From: Romanomermis culicivorax
Lineage: Eukaryota; Nematoda; Enoplea; Mermithida; Mermithidae
Direction: 5' to 3'
NCBI GenBank assembly: GCA_963922205.1
Contig: CAWUHX010000035.1
Span: 62,001-126,000, forward strand
Length of the DNA stretch: 64,000 bases
A program made the position numbers and the translations under genes. Under the pieces are notes generated by a model. That model saw only the letters and a program-made list of their open reading frames with translations, was not told where the DNA came from and ran no database searches. Positions 45,293 to 55,794 of the stretch are shown here, one piece after another. The stretch's first letter is position 1. Each line of letters opens with the position of its first letter.

Positions 45293-45760
45293 GTCGAGTC
45301 GACGATTCAAACGAACAAAATTATATTAAAATGCAACGTTACACTACACAAATATTTCGTCGTTAATTGAAAATTTTTCAAGGTTAGAATAAACGAATTT
45401 CAAAGCGAAATGATCCGCGTTTTTCAGAGCCGGTAATAACACTAAAAATTCAAAAGTTCGAAATTTAATTTTCAGTCGAGCGCGGCGGTCAATAAGAATC
45501 GTAATAAGTGAGAACTCTTGATCATCTGGGTACCAAAGATGAGAAGCGAATTTTAATGGAAAAGAAAGCTGATTCTCCAAAATTTCGGGAGTGGGAATCA
45601 GCGAACACTGGAAATATCTTTCTTCAAAACCAGTTATTTTACTTCAAAAGTTCGACAGACATAATGAAAACTTTGACACAAAGTAGAAAAATAACGCTTA
45701 TTGAACAAATTTTGTTACTACAATATAGCCATTCTGCATCGAAAATTTATTCACTCATTT
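45293..45760. promoter_or_regulatory. MACO1: Expected MACO1 promoter / 5' UTR region
   Basis: Immediately upstream of the MACO1 ATG, free of recognisable repeats until about 45770. No TATA box or initiator that I would defend. Confidence 0.25.
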
Positions 45761-45769
45761 AATTTTGGC

Positions 45770-45960
45770 ATATTAGGCATACGTCTCACACAGACTTCCA
45801 CTAGGGAAGGCTATGAGGGGATAATTTTGGGACAAAATGACGTATTTAGCGGACAAGCTATACACCCCCCTAATTTTTCAACTTTACAACTATCCGAACA
45901 ATCTGAACTTAGGGACCTCTGGTCTAACAGCCCAAGTCTGTTGAGAGGGAGGGCAACGTG
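45770..45960. repeat. Family D repeat, copy 2
   Basis: GGGACAAAATGACGTATTTAG, CTATACACCCCCCTAATTTTTC, ATCCGAACAATCTGAAC and TTAGGGACCTCTGG; see copy 1 at 31275-31460. Confidence 0.55.
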
Positions 45961-46134
45961 TTGATGTTTCTAATCAACCCAGATATAGCCGCCAATCAGC
46001 TAAAAACCGGAAAAAACATCCATGAATCAGCAATTGGCCAAACAGATAAAATCATATCAATTTTGGACTGAAAACAGACAATTAAAATTCGAAATCAGGC
46101 AACTATTATCGAAAATAGAGAAGACTTGCTAGTT

Positions 46135-46495
46135 CATACCTGTAAGACGTCAGGTCGATTGAAGGGGTACCCCAAAATTTGTGGTTGGCTGTAAACAACT
46201 TTTAAAAAACCCTGGGGGGGGGATTTAGAAATGAGTCAAAAAGGTCGGAAATGTTTTTTTAAAAGCTTTATTGCCGACTTTTCTGAGTTGAGTAAAGCTG
46301 GGAGTTCAAAACGATGCATGGGCGTAGGGGCTAGGAAATAATACCACCCTGGCCCGAAAACATCCCATCAATTTTTTAAGGACATTTTTTAAATTACTTT
46401 TATGCATATTATGTATGATAGTGAAACTCTCTTTTTACTGTTTTCTCACTCACCCCCAACCCCTCGATGAAAAGTTTGAGGACCCTCCCCAACAT
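46135..46495. repeat. Family B left-end fragment followed by family G copy 3
   Basis: CATACCTGTAAGACGTCAGG starts a truncated family B copy. From about 46312 CATGGGCGTAGGGGCTAG, TTAAGGACATTTTTT, ATGCATATTATGTATGA and TCACTCACCCCCAACCCC follow family G order. Confidence 0.5.
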
Positions 46496-46900
46496 ACATG
46501 TAACGGAGCCCTGAGGTCTGGGGAAGTTGGGCGACTTTTTTCGGGCCGGGGGTCAGTAATTCTAAAAATTTTGGGAGGAATGGATCTCTCGAGAAGGAAA
46601 AATCGATTTTTTTCACGAAAAAAGTCCGAAAGATAGTTCAAAAAATTGTATTTTTTTTCCTATAAAGACCGAAGAAATGTATCCATGGCGCGAACAACAA
46701 AGAAAATTCACATTTTTTACTATTTTTCGTTCAAAAATTGACATTTTTCAGTATTTTACCGACCAAAAGTATGGGCGTCCCTATAGCTAGCCATTGGATT
46801 GGAAAATTCTGGGGGGGCGGTCGCCCAATGGCTACCCATATGGTCGACGATTTCTGGGAGGGTTCCCATAGCACTTCCCCCCCCCCACCGTGCATGTCTG
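46493..46900 (+). mobile_element. Family A element, 408 bp
   Basis: Starts CATACATGTAACGGAGCC; ends GTGCATGTCTG (diverged). The internal order is intact: GTCAGTAATTCTAAAAATTTTGG, ATGGCGCGAACAAC, CAATGGCTACCCATATGG, CCCATAGCACTTCCCC. The flanks do not match, so one end may be rearranged. Confidence 0.7.
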
Positions 46901-47261
46901 TTTTTTAGTTTAAAAGTCATTTTTTAAAGTTTGGAACCATATTTTGAAGGAGGGAGCAATCGACTTTCAAAAGTTTTGGGGGAGAGGATCAGTGCTTAGA
47001 AAATGTATTTTTCAATCGAAAAATGAAAATAATACGCATATTTTGGGTGACAGTCCCGAATTACAGATGGTCCAAACTTTTGAATTTTGGGTCGACCACG
47101 TAGGGGAGGATTCCTCAACCCCTACCCATTTATATATACAGTCACCATAATCAAGGACTTTAACTTAAAAGGTTACTAGAAGGTGCTTATTCTGGCGTCA
47201 AACAAAGACATTTTATGAGTGATCACCTACTTTTACGTCATTGGGGGTGGGGGGTGAAGCC

Positions 47262-47655
47262 AGACCTGTAGATTGATTGGGGGCAATTCCTCAGATCACA
47301 ATCAAAATCAATTCCTCAGATCACAACCAAAATCACAAGTCAGGATAATCCTCGAAGCCGACCTTATCGTCAGATTTTATCTTAAACAGGCCAGGCGGAT
47401 ATGTGTAACTTGAGGGAAAATTTTGGTTACACGGGGAAAATTTTTTATTTGCAAACATAGATAAAAGTTCGTTCATTTGGTTAATTTCATATCTGTAGTT
47501 GGAGGACATGAGGCGGGGTCTGTCTATCCAGCTCCCAGTGGTACCCACCCAAATCTTGTTATTTATATATCTCGCCAAACCTTTTTCTCAAAAAATTGGG
47601 CGAAAAGATTTTTTTCCAAAAGTTTGGGTTGACCCCCAACCGGTCGGATATTTTA
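47262..47655. repeat. Family B-related composite
   Basis: Left TGTAGATTGATTGGGGG, right CAACCGGTCGGATATTTTACAGGTACG. The interior contains a non-family segment (47300-47540) with a duplicated AATTCCTCAGATCACAA and CAACTACAGATATGAAATTA, another family B-type end. Confidence 0.4.
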
Positions 47656-47659
47656 CAGG

Positions 47660-48226
47660 TACGGTTACTTTCATCAGAAAACAAGCTTAAAATTATTTTC
47701 TTCAATTCCACTCAATTCTTGACAGTTTTAGACAACTAAATTTCACAAGTTTTGAAAAGCGGAACAATAACCAGAAGGATATAAACACTTGATTTGAACA
47801 CATTAAAGACTTTTTTCAGTCATTCCGCGACATTTGACGGTATCAATATCAGTGGTATAGTAACAGTATCAACGCGGAGTTTTGAATGAAGTCGTAAGAA
47901 AGTGATTTGATTCAAATGCAAACAAATCTTCAATAGGATCAATAAATAGACAGATTAGGCTATTTCCCTTTTTTGTTTTTTTCCAAAATCGCTCGAAAAC
48001 TAACTATATTTTTTCCACATCAATCGATCTTCAACACATATAGTGGTGTCTACCTAAGCCACCAAAAAATAATATATTTAAATTGACTAGGGAAAATCGT
48101 ATTTTTATAGTAGATTTTGTGCAAAAAAGATATCGTACAAATCAATCAATAGCCTATGTATCCATCAAGCTAGCTGGTAGATGAATTAAATTTTCTGTTG
48201 ATTGCTCACAGATCTCAAATGTATAC
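47660..48226. other. Unremarkable AT-rich stretch
   Basis: No repeat ends or coding-like frames recognised. Confidence 0.35.
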
Positions 48227-48407
48227 AGGCATGTAGGCGGGATGGTTCAGGGGACCATGGCCCCCGAGATTTTTCAAGTGTTAAAAAAAGCAGGACTTTT
48301 CTTTTTTTATCTTGAAGAAAAATTCCAGTCAGAAATGCCCATTTCACAGTAAAATGAGTGAAAAACAAGGTGTGTCTTCCACCGAAAAAATTCCTGGCTA
48401 CAGGCCT
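48227..48407. mobile_element. Family H element, second copy
   Basis: Ends AGGCATGTAGGCGGG and GGCTACAGGCCT; flanks ATGTATAC and ATGTACAT agree at 6 of 8. Interior GGCCCCCGAGATTTTTCAAG recalls the CAGAAATTTTTTCGGGGG of copy 1. Confidence 0.65.
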
Positions 48408-48595
48408 ATGTACATATGCGTGTAATTTTACACTCCAGCTTATAATTATCTATCAATTCAAAACCCTTCCATTAAAAAATGAGACATGAGAGTTGTCTGT
48501 CATTCTAGCTTATCTTATGCATGGATGCGCTGACGCAATTTTATGATTGGTTCCTTACGTGTTCCGATCCTTTATTTGTCATTTTTTTTCTTTTT

Positions 48596-48990
48596 CAGGG
48601 TGCCCCCTGACTTTTCAAAACAAAATTCCCGGTTTTCCCGGTACCTTTTAACAATTTTTCCCAGTTCAATATAAGCTTAAAGCAATGATACAAGGGTAAT
48701 GTAAACAAGAATGAAGAAGTGCGATAAAATGTTAGTATATTAATTGAAATTCTAATACATGCAAAAAAATTTATTTCAATAAAGCACCATTCAAGTTAAT
48801 TGACGTTTGATCGAGGCAATTTTATCGAGTAATTCTTTCCGCTGCTCAGTCATATTTGAAAAAATTGAAAAAAATTTGAAAAAAATTATTCGTCAAATCA
48901 CAAGAACGAAACTGATATCACGAAAAAATTCCTTAATAAGGACAAAATTCCCGGTTTTTTCCCGGTTTTCCCGGTCCAGGGGGCACCCTG
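48596..48990. mobile_element. Element K: hAT-type MITE, 395 bp, CAGGGTGCCCCCTG ends
   Basis: Perfect 14-bp inverted termini, each flanked on the outside by CTTTTT. Beginning with CAGGG is typical of hAT elements. Subterminal TTCCCGGTTTTCCCGG repeats occur in both ends. The duplication is only six clear bases in T-rich sequence, so its length is uncertain. A related half-copy is near 60295-60420. Confidence 0.8.
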
Positions 48991-49324
48991 CTTTTTATAA
49001 TTTTCTGTGCATCGAGATTCCCTAAACCATGAATTGATTAAAGTTTTCCATAAAATTAATACTTCTAGTTGACATTTACAGACTATTTAAGCAGAATAAA
49101 ATGAGCTTCCAGCACCTCTACATGAGTTATTCTGATGAACCAAACATTTTGAGGAATTAAACAAAAAAAGCTATTGAAAAACCAAAAAAAACAGAATGTC
49201 GAAATTTGAAAAGTTTGGTTATTTCGACTATGCAAGATCAGGCACTAGTAAACATAGTTTGTTTGACGCTCAAACGTTCTAGAAAATGCGATTAACGCAT
49301 TTTTTACTATCATTAATTTTGAAC
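48991..49324. other. Unremarkable AT-rich stretch
   Basis: No features recognised. Confidence 0.35.
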
Positions 49325-49805
49325 TCCGTGATCATTTCTGTAAGACGTCCGACCAAATGAGAGGAGAGGGGTAAACCACGAAATTTTTGGGGCCGTAATA
49401 CCCACTTTCCGAAAATTCAGGCTGGCCCTAAAAATTCCCCAAAAAGCCGACAATTTTCCCAAAAAAGACAAAATATACACTTCTTCACAAATTTTTGCGA
49501 CTTGGGGATCTCAACATTTGGGTACAGGGTCTAATCAAGTTGAGAGGTCCCCAACTACATACTCCCAATTACAGGTATCATACTTTTAAGGGGTTCGACC
49601 AATTGGGGGGAGGGAACTCAAAATTTTGCGGTAGGGGTATCAAAATTCCCAAAATTTTGAGGACCCCGAAAATACCGAAAAAGTCGAAAAAACGAAAATT
49701 TTCCAAAAAAAAGCTATTTACCAAGTTTTTTCGAGCTGGGGGCTCCCAAAATTTGGGTAGAAAGTTCAAACAAGTTGAAGGTTCCCCCAATCCTCCACAA
49801 ACATG
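49325..49805. repeat. Two family B-type copies, back to back
   Basis: CTGTAAGACGTCCGACCAAATG to CAATTACAGGTAT (49335-49574), then TTCGACCAATTGGGGGGAGG to TTGAAGGTTCCCCCAATCC (49586-49795). Internal CCCAAAATTTTG, CCGAAAAAGTCGAAAAA and CCAAAAAAAAGCTATT follow family B order. Confidence 0.5.
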
Positions 49806-49849
49806 ACAGGATAGTCCATGATTATCTGACCTGAAACTCAAAAATTTTG

Positions 49850-50000
49850 TTTTTCCTCGCTAAAATGCACCAAAATGCATCTTTTCAGTATGAAAACCCC
49901 AAATTTTTCTTCCACATTTGTGTAAAGACTTCAAATATTTTCTCCACATTATTTCAGATTTTTTTTCCACATTATAGTGCAAATGTGGAAAAAACAGTGG
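49850..50000 (-). repeat. Family E fragment (inverted)
   Basis: CTAAAATGCACCAAAATGCATC, TTTTCAGTATGAAAACCCCAAAT, TTCCACATTTGTGTAAAGAC, TTCCACATTATAGTGCAAATGTGGAA: the complement of the family E segment at 52020-52150. Confidence 0.65.
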
Positions 50001-50037
50001 GTCGGACGGCACGGAGGTCTTACAACAGCTAATGTCA

Positions 50038-50393
50038 TCAAAATTTGGTCTGTATTCTATAGCTTTTGATAAGTGAGGAAAGGAAACGACCGAAAAATAG
50101 GGCGGGCACATAAAACTCATGCCGAATGCGATGCGCCACATTTTCGCGCCGACATTTCGATTTTTCGATCCCGAATATCTCATACAATAAACAGGCATAA
50201 CGTTGTAAATGTTCAAACCTTTGCATCAGGAAATTTACTTCGATAGCACTCAAATCAATCGGCACATAGCAATCACAGGACTCCGCGTACACAATCAATA
50301 GCATTTCTTCGCAAGTGCTTATATTTGCAATATTTGTACCGGTAATTAATAATTTACTGTGAGTTTGTCGGATGAAAATTATTTTCTCATAAA
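50038..50393 (-). CDS. C-terminal exon of an unrecognised protein (118 codons + stop)
   Basis: Begins after an acceptor-like TGATTCAG|TTTATG at 50393-50394 and runs open in phase 2 to a TGA at 50038. The peptide is balanced and globular-looking (LLITGTNIANISTCEEMLLI, VPIDLSAIEVNFLMQRFEHL, YACLLYEIFGI), with 7 Cys and no low complexity. GC-containing codons contrast with the AT-rich surroundings. I do not recognise the family. Upstream exons were not found; they may lie beyond the repeats at higher coordinates. Repeat family E flanks it on both sides. It could also be the tail of a transposon protein. Confidence 0.45.
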
Positions 50394-50419
50394 CTGAATC
50401 ACACCAGTGTTATTTTTTT

Positions 50420-50590
50420 GTGCCAAAACATGGTTTTTGGCACAAAAAAATTTGGAATGGCACAAAAAATTTTGAGCGTTTGTGCCAATTGGCACAAATT
50501 TTTTGACTGGTCTAAGGCTAAATTTCCTGGATTTTTAGTCATTTTAAGGGCTGAAGACGCAAAATTTTCTCGGCGCTCCGCGCCGATTCA
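50420..50590 (+). repeat. Family E fragment with GTGCCAATTGGCAC hairpin
   Basis: Contains the perfect 20-base palindrome TTTGTGCCAATTGGCACAAA (50479-50498) and the GGCGCTCCGCGCC hairpin (50572-50586). Confidence 0.7.
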
Positions 50591-50599
50591 ATGGGTTCA

Positions 50600-51290
50600 A
50601 TATTGACTACTTTCTTTTGTCTCGAACGCGAGCAGATTGTATTCGAATAATTTATTTGTATTATCGCAACAGACTTTGAGATTATCAATGATCGGCTAAA
50701 GAATAGAAATTGTTAACTTTACTTCCTTTGTTCATTCAGTTGGATTGAGAACCGAAACTATTTTTGGTGATTGATTCAAAGAAAAAAATTTGACTCTTTT
50801 CGCACAATTATTCCACCAAAAGTCTACGTGAAGTGACCTTCGACTTGGCTTTTTTCAAGAGAAAACAATTATAGACAAGACATCCTAATTTAATCTTTAA
50901 TATATAGTTGTTAGGAAGGAGGCCGAAAAGTTTTTTTTTTACGACTTTTTATCTTGAAAGAGCAAAATAAAGCATGCACAAAAATCAACTTTAAGACGAC
51001 CCTAAAAAATAATTTACGCCGGAAGCGATGTTATGCAATTAAATGAGCACGACCTGATTTTTAAATAATGATTAACGAACGAAAAGTAAAACACATTTTG
51101 TACGAATTGGAAAATATATGATAAGGAAAATAAGGTTCTTAATTCAAAAATTTGGGTATTTTCTACATTACCGGAATTTTTTATTTTTGGGTTAAAATAA
51201 CTTTTTCTGGCATTTTAAAGGTCGCTGATTCCAGAAAAACCAATCATTTTGCGCGGAAACTATTGTTTCAATATGTTTTATTTTTTTAGA
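50600..51290. other. Unremarkable AT-rich stretch
   Basis: No features recognised until an acceptor-like TTTTATTTTTTTAG at 51276-51290. Confidence 0.35.
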
Positions 51291-51364
51291 TATGACTCTT
51301 AATTTTGACGATATTGCTAAATTGTGTGAAGATAGGGACAAACTTCACGAGCAATTAGTAGTTT
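51291..51364 (+). CDS. Short coding-like exon ending in a TTAGGC tract
   Basis: After the TTTTTTTAG acceptor-like site, ATGACTCTTAATTTTGACG opens 24 codons (FDDIAKLCEDRDKLHEQLVV) before the tract encoding Leu-Gly repeats. It may be an exon cut short by the tract and the family B insertion, or chance. Confidence 0.2.
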
Positions 51365-51432
51365 GCTTAGGCTTAGGCTTAGGTTTAGGCTTAGGCCTGG
51401 GCTTAGGTTTAGGCTTAGGCTTAGGCTTAGGC
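51365..51432. repeat. Interstitial TTAGGC (telomere-like) tract
   Basis: About eleven GCTTAG/GTTTAG units, mostly TTAGGC with some TTTAGG and one CTGGGC. It abuts the left end of a family B element. A smaller GCCTAA tract is at 55168-55190. Confidence 0.8.
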
Positions 51433-51707
51433 CATACCTGTAAGACCTCCGACCAGTTGGGGATGGGGGGTAAATCCGAAATTTTGGGGGGGGGGTAGGA
51501 AAAAGTCGAAATTTTTCCCAAGGCCAAAAAACATACACTTTTTTGAAAATTTTTTAAATTTTTTCCCAACTGGGAGGGGGGTTGGGGGGGGGTAAATGGA
51601 AAAAATTAAAAAAATTTGCCAAAAAGTGTATGTTTTTGGCCTTTTTTGGGAAAAATTTCGACCTTTTTCTACCCCCCCCCCAACTGGTTGGAGGTCTTAC
51701 AGGTATG
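51433..51707. mobile_element. Family B element, 275 bp
   Basis: Near-perfect inverted ends CATACCTGTAAGACCTCC / CATACCTGTAAGACCTCC, continuing as GACCAGTTGGGG against AACCAGTTGGGG. A mirrored interior (GGTAAATCCGAAATTTTGGGG and AAAAAGTCGAAATTTTTCCC) makes the whole element nearly palindromic. Flanks GCTTAGGC and GTATCTTT do not match. Confidence 0.8.
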
Positions 51708-51734
51708 GTATCTTTAGCTAGTTTTTATCAAACT

Positions 51735-51905
51735 TGAAAGAAAGAAAGAGAAGAAATTTATTGAATGCAAGGAAATACAAGAGTAAATATCAATAATACA
51801 GAAAAGCTCATGAACATGACAAAAGCACGTGCGAATTGAGCTTTAAAAAAAGGTTCAATTTAGATCGAAGACAGGGCATATTGTTATAACTTTTCGCACA
51901 AAACA
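51735..51905 (-). repeat. 3' end of a non-LTR element (antisense), GAAA tail
   Basis: GAAAGAAAGAGAAGAAATTTATTGAATGC, then CAGAAAAGCTCATGAACATGAC, AAAAGCACGTGCGAATTGAG. On the minus strand it ends CATTCAATAAATTTCTTCTCTTTC. A close copy is at 62114-62275. Confidence 0.6.
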
Positions 51906-51929
51906 TTTTTATGGTTTTCAGTACGTTTT

Positions 51930-53041
51930 TAGACTGAAAAATTTTTTTGTGCCATTGGCACAAATTTTTTTGGCCCTTTGTGCCAATTGGCACAAATGTC
52001 CGTGCACAAAAAAAAACGCTGAATCACGCTGTTTTTTTCCACATTTGCACAATGTGGAAAAAAAATCTGGAATGTGGAAAAAATTTTTTAGGTCTTCACA
52101 CAAATGTGGAACAAAAATTTGGAGTTTTCACATTGAAAAGATGCATTTTGGTGCATTTTAAAAGGTCCAAATCTCAAAATTTTCCGGCGCTTCGCGCCGG
52201 TTATAACTTTAATAATCATCATTATTCATTAAGTAGCTCAGGCGCGGCTTTTATCATGTCTACCTTCATTTATCACTTAATCTATAATAGTTTTCATCAT
52301 CTTAAACGTAGTATCTTATGTTTTAATTGGTAATCTTCCACATTTTAACATAATATTTAATGAAGATTCGCATTTTTTCCTTTTGAGAAAAATCAATACG
52401 TCAAGTCTCTATGATTTATGATGCGATTATTTCTTTGCTAACGTAAAATCAATTCAAAAGCTTCATGGGAATATCTTTCGGAAATTTATACTCTTCTTAC
52501 TCATATATTTTCGACCAAGTTCATGAGAGTTTACAAATAAATTACAGATTTTAAAATTTTTCAAGTAAAATTCTAGAAATTACGACTCATGAACACAAAA
52601 TTGGAATCTAATTCTTGAAATAAATGTTCGGAAAATTGATTTTACAGTATCCCAGAATGTCAATATACCCAAAAAATTTTCCGGCGCTTAGCGCCGGAAA
52701 AATTATCATCTTTTTTGGGCTTTCACTTGTCATCATAGAGGACTTAACCATTGATTTCTTATTCAAGTCAATTATGCTCTTGGATAGTTTGCTAGAAAAT
52801 TTTTTCAACAATGCTTGTAGATTAGGCTTTTAAGTCGAACATTTCAATTTTTCTCCAATTTTAATGAATTAACTTCTCTAAAAACACCGGAAGGCTTGAA
52901 AAAGCTCGAAAACAGTGCGATAAAGCGTCTGTGAGCATTTTTAAGCCAAAAACGAGGATTTTAAGACGAAAAAAATTTTTTTCCACATGTGGAAAAAAAG
53001 TTTGACCCCTTTCCACATTTGTGGAAAAAAGTTCGTGGAAA
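51930..53041 (+). repeat. Family E, long copy interrupted by a non-LTR insertion
   Basis: Order: TTTGTGCCAATTGGCACAAA palindrome (51977-51996), TTCCACATTTG...TGTGGAA, GATGCATTTTGGTGCATTTT, CCGGCGCTTCGCGCCGG (52184-52200), GTAGCTCAGGCGCGGC, GAGAAAAATCAATACGTCAAG, CATGAGAGTTTACAAATAAATT, CCGGCGCTTAGCGCCGG (52681-52697), CATCATAGAGGACTTAACC, TCTAAAAACACCGGAAGGCTTG, TTCCACATGTGGAA and TTCCACATTTGTGGAA (52981-53026). Most complete copy; ends not defined. Confidence 0.7.
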
Positions 53042-53606
53042 AATGAAAACATTTACTTCTCGTAACGCCTCTAATCTTATCCGTGCCTTTACAGTTTATG
53101 TTAGACCAATATTAGAGTATTGTTCCACTGTTTGGAATCCCTACTATGCTTCTGATATCGACTTAGTTGAAAATGTTCAGAGGAGGTTTACTAAGCGAAT
53201 TTTTGGTTTTAAGTGTGAACTTTCCTACGACCAGCGCTTATCAAAACTAGGTATACAACGCCTAGAAGTTCGTCGACTGTTATCTGCATTAAATCTCATG
53301 CTCCAAATCTTTAAGAACCAATCCTGCCTTAAACCATCAGATTTTTTCATTAGCAGCAGTTCTGACTTTGCTCGCCGTAAAAATGACTACAAACTGATAA
53401 CTGGTAAAGCCAAAACAAATGCAAGGCTTTATGATTTCTCCAACAGATATGTCAACATATGGAATGACATCCCAAATGATGTTATTAGTTCTTCCAATCT
53501 ACTGGCCTTTAAAACTAGTGTCAAAAATAGATTTTTCAAGGTATCTTGGGGGCGCGTTAGTTCTGTTACACATAGTAACCTGCGCTCCCTCTTACTTGCA
53601 GCATGA
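53042..53606 (+). pseudogene. Non-LTR retrotransposon ORF2, 3' part, 5'-truncated
   Basis: Open for about 188 codons from the truncation point to a TGA at 53604-53606. VRPILEYCSTVWNPY, VENVQRRFTKRIF, QRLSKLGIQRLEVRR and YVNIWNDIPNDVI form the conserved tail after the reverse-transcriptase domain of CR1/Jockey-like ORF2 proteins. 5' truncation is normal for target-primed insertion. It is followed by a ~165-base 3' UTR and an (ATTC)n tail. Inserted into family E between A-rich sequence (GGAAAAA / GAAAAAAA). Little decay, so a recent insertion. Confidence 0.88.
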
Positions 53607-53775
53607 TTTACTGTAATCATTTTTCGCCTATCTTCGCATCTTTAATATAGTTTTTTTCGCATTTTGTTTACTATTAGTAACAATTTTGTATTTTTTTCTC
53701 TTGTAATTACCGCCCAAATTATATTTATTTCCATTGACTGTCATCGTTGTTTATTTTTTCTAATGCAAGTAATAA

Positions 53776-54017
53776 ATTCATTTATTCATTCATTTATTCA
53801 TTCATTCATTCATTCATTCATTCATTCATTCATTCATTCATTCATTCATTCATTCATTTATATTCATTCATTCATTCATTCATTCATTCATTCATTCATT
53901 CATTCATTCATTCATTCATTCATTCATTCATTCATTCATTCATTCATTCATTCATTCATTCATCCATTCATTCATTCATTCATTCATTCATTCATTCATT
54001 CATTCATTCATTCATTC
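53776..54017 (+). repeat. (ATTC)n microsatellite, ~240 bp, retrotransposon tail
   Basis: About sixty ATTC units with few interruptions (TATATT near 53859, CATCC near 53962), starting right after GTAATAAATTCATTTATTC. Forms the 3' end of the 53042 insertion. Confidence 0.92.
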
Positions 54018-54030
54018 GAAAAAAACAGTG

Positions 54031-54330
54031 CTCTAAAAACACCGGAAGGCTTGAAAAAGCTCAAAAACAGTGCGATAAAGCGTCTGTGAGCATTTTTAAG
54101 CGAAAAAACGAGGATTTTAAGACGAAAAAAATTTTCCACTTGTGGAAAAAAAATTTAACCCCTTTCCACATTTGTGGAAAGAAGTTCGTGGAAAAAAAAC
54201 AGTGGTCTCCCCAAGGGTTGGGAAAAAACCCATTTTCAAAATTTCGAATTTGGGTTTTTTATGGTTTTTTTAGGTTTTTTGGGGTTTTCTGTGTTTTATC
54301 AGGGTTTTTTGAAATTTCACAATAGTGGAT
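54031..54330 (+). repeat. Family E segment, second tandem unit
   Basis: CTCTAAAAACACCGGAAGGC to GTTCGTGGAAAAAAAACAGTGG repeats 52876-53041 almost exactly (about 95 percent), with hairpins TTCCACTTGTGGAA (54134-54147) and TTCCACATTTGTGGAA (54164-54179). From 54213 a T-rich GGGTTTTTT segment resembles the family B interior. Confidence 0.7.
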
Positions 54331-55790
54331 CTGAACCAAGTAAAAGTAAAGCAAATGCAACATTACTAAAGTTTTATTCCTCATAAATCAAGCATTTTCA
54401 GATCATTTTACCTAATTTTAAAACAAAAATAGACAAATTACTCATCGTAACAATTAAAATCATCTACCTGTTTAAATTAGAATAGTTTCCTGGCTAAATC
54501 AATGCCGCTGATTACGAATATGATATCAGAAATTTTAAAGGAGCAAGTCTTCACGTGTTCTGCCAATTCGCACACACATATCATATCACTCATTTAGGAT
54601 ATCATGCGTTTTTCCTTTTCTACTGAGTTGTACTACTTTCCCACGACACATTATCGACAACATCTGGTGTTTTATCAAAAGAAAATGCTAAAAATAGACT
54701 ACTCGATAATTGACGCACATAATAGGATTTATAGCTCAATATTTGTTGTGAAAAATTGTATTGGTTTGATTTTATTAATAGCTGATCCGGCTATGTATGA
54801 ATTCTGTCACTATACAGCAGAGGAGAATATGGCAACACAAGCGTTAGTTCGTTACACTTTGTAACCCACGTTTCCTAGACTAATCTAACTCGTCTATTCT
54901 GTACATAGTTTGTTCATTTCGAACTTACATCATGTTGAAACTTTCATTTTGTTTTACTTCTTTTTTTAACCCTGTCCAATTTCTGGATATTTTTTCTAGC
55001 TATCTTTGTGTATTTTCTTTTTACTTTTGTTCGGTCTTAAAAATGTTTTTAGTGTTTCACCATAATACCCTCCAAATTTTTGGGACCTTTTTAACAATTT
55101 TATCCCCACCGTTTTTTTTGTTTTCCACGCTTTTCCTGTGTAAGAAAGGACAGAAACTTAAGAAGATTAAGCCTAAGCCTAAGCCTAAGCGAACTGAATG
55201 AAAGCAAAAAAATGTTTACAATCACTCTCAGTGTACACAAAGAACAGGAAAAGCGTGAAAACAAAAAAAAACGGTGGGGGTAAAATTGTTAAAAAGTTCC
55301 GATTTTTGTATTTGTATTCTTTTGTCTTCGACTAGTACATATCACAACAGCAATTTGCTAAGCAAAAGCAATTCTTGATCTCAAATCAAGATTTACAAAG
55401 GCAACAAAATCAACAAAACTGTAAACTCAAAGTTTTTTTCAATCGATTTTTAACCCATGTGAAGACATGCTATACTAATACCTAATATGACAAAATTAAT
55501 TTTGCCGGTTTATCAATATTAGTCTTAAAAACCGTACACTCTCAAAGCAATTTTTTGCAATGGAATCTTTAGCTTTAGGGTTAGAATAACTTAACAGAAC
55601 AGTCATACAAATCGAATCGGATTGCGCTAAAAGTTTCCTGAATTGATAATTTACAAAGCATTTGATTTATTTGTTGTTTTGTGTAATCTTATCTCAAATC
55701 TGTTGTCATGTCAGTGTCAGAAGAGACTACATTACAGTTACTATAATTGGCTCAACTCTCACTTTATTGTTAAATCAGGAAGAAATTGGT
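54331..55790. other. AT-rich stretch without assigned features
   Basis: It contains an 86-codon frame at 54604-54864 (plus) of unknown meaning and a GCCTAA tract at 55168-55190. It also has an imperfect inverted repeat: AACAATTTTATCCCCACCG with TTTTTTTTGTTTTCCACGC near 55094-55135, and its complement near 55247-55290. Confidence 0.35.
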
Positions 55791-55794
55791 TTCT

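Noticed and set aside
47333-47578. 81-codon minus-strand frame
   Set aside because: Contains a family B-type end (CAACTACAGATATG) in frame, so probably composite repeat sequence.
51292-51569. Leu-Gly and Pro-Lys repeat peptides on both strands
   Set aside because: Translations of the TTAGGC tract and family B sequence.
53776-54325. Long plus-strand frames of Ile-His-Ser-Phe repeats
   Set aside because: Pure translation of the (ATTC)n microsatellite; no protein meaning.
54604-54864. 86-codon plus-strand frame
   Set aside because: No recognisable motif, no splice partner, AT-rich codons; chance cannot be excluded.
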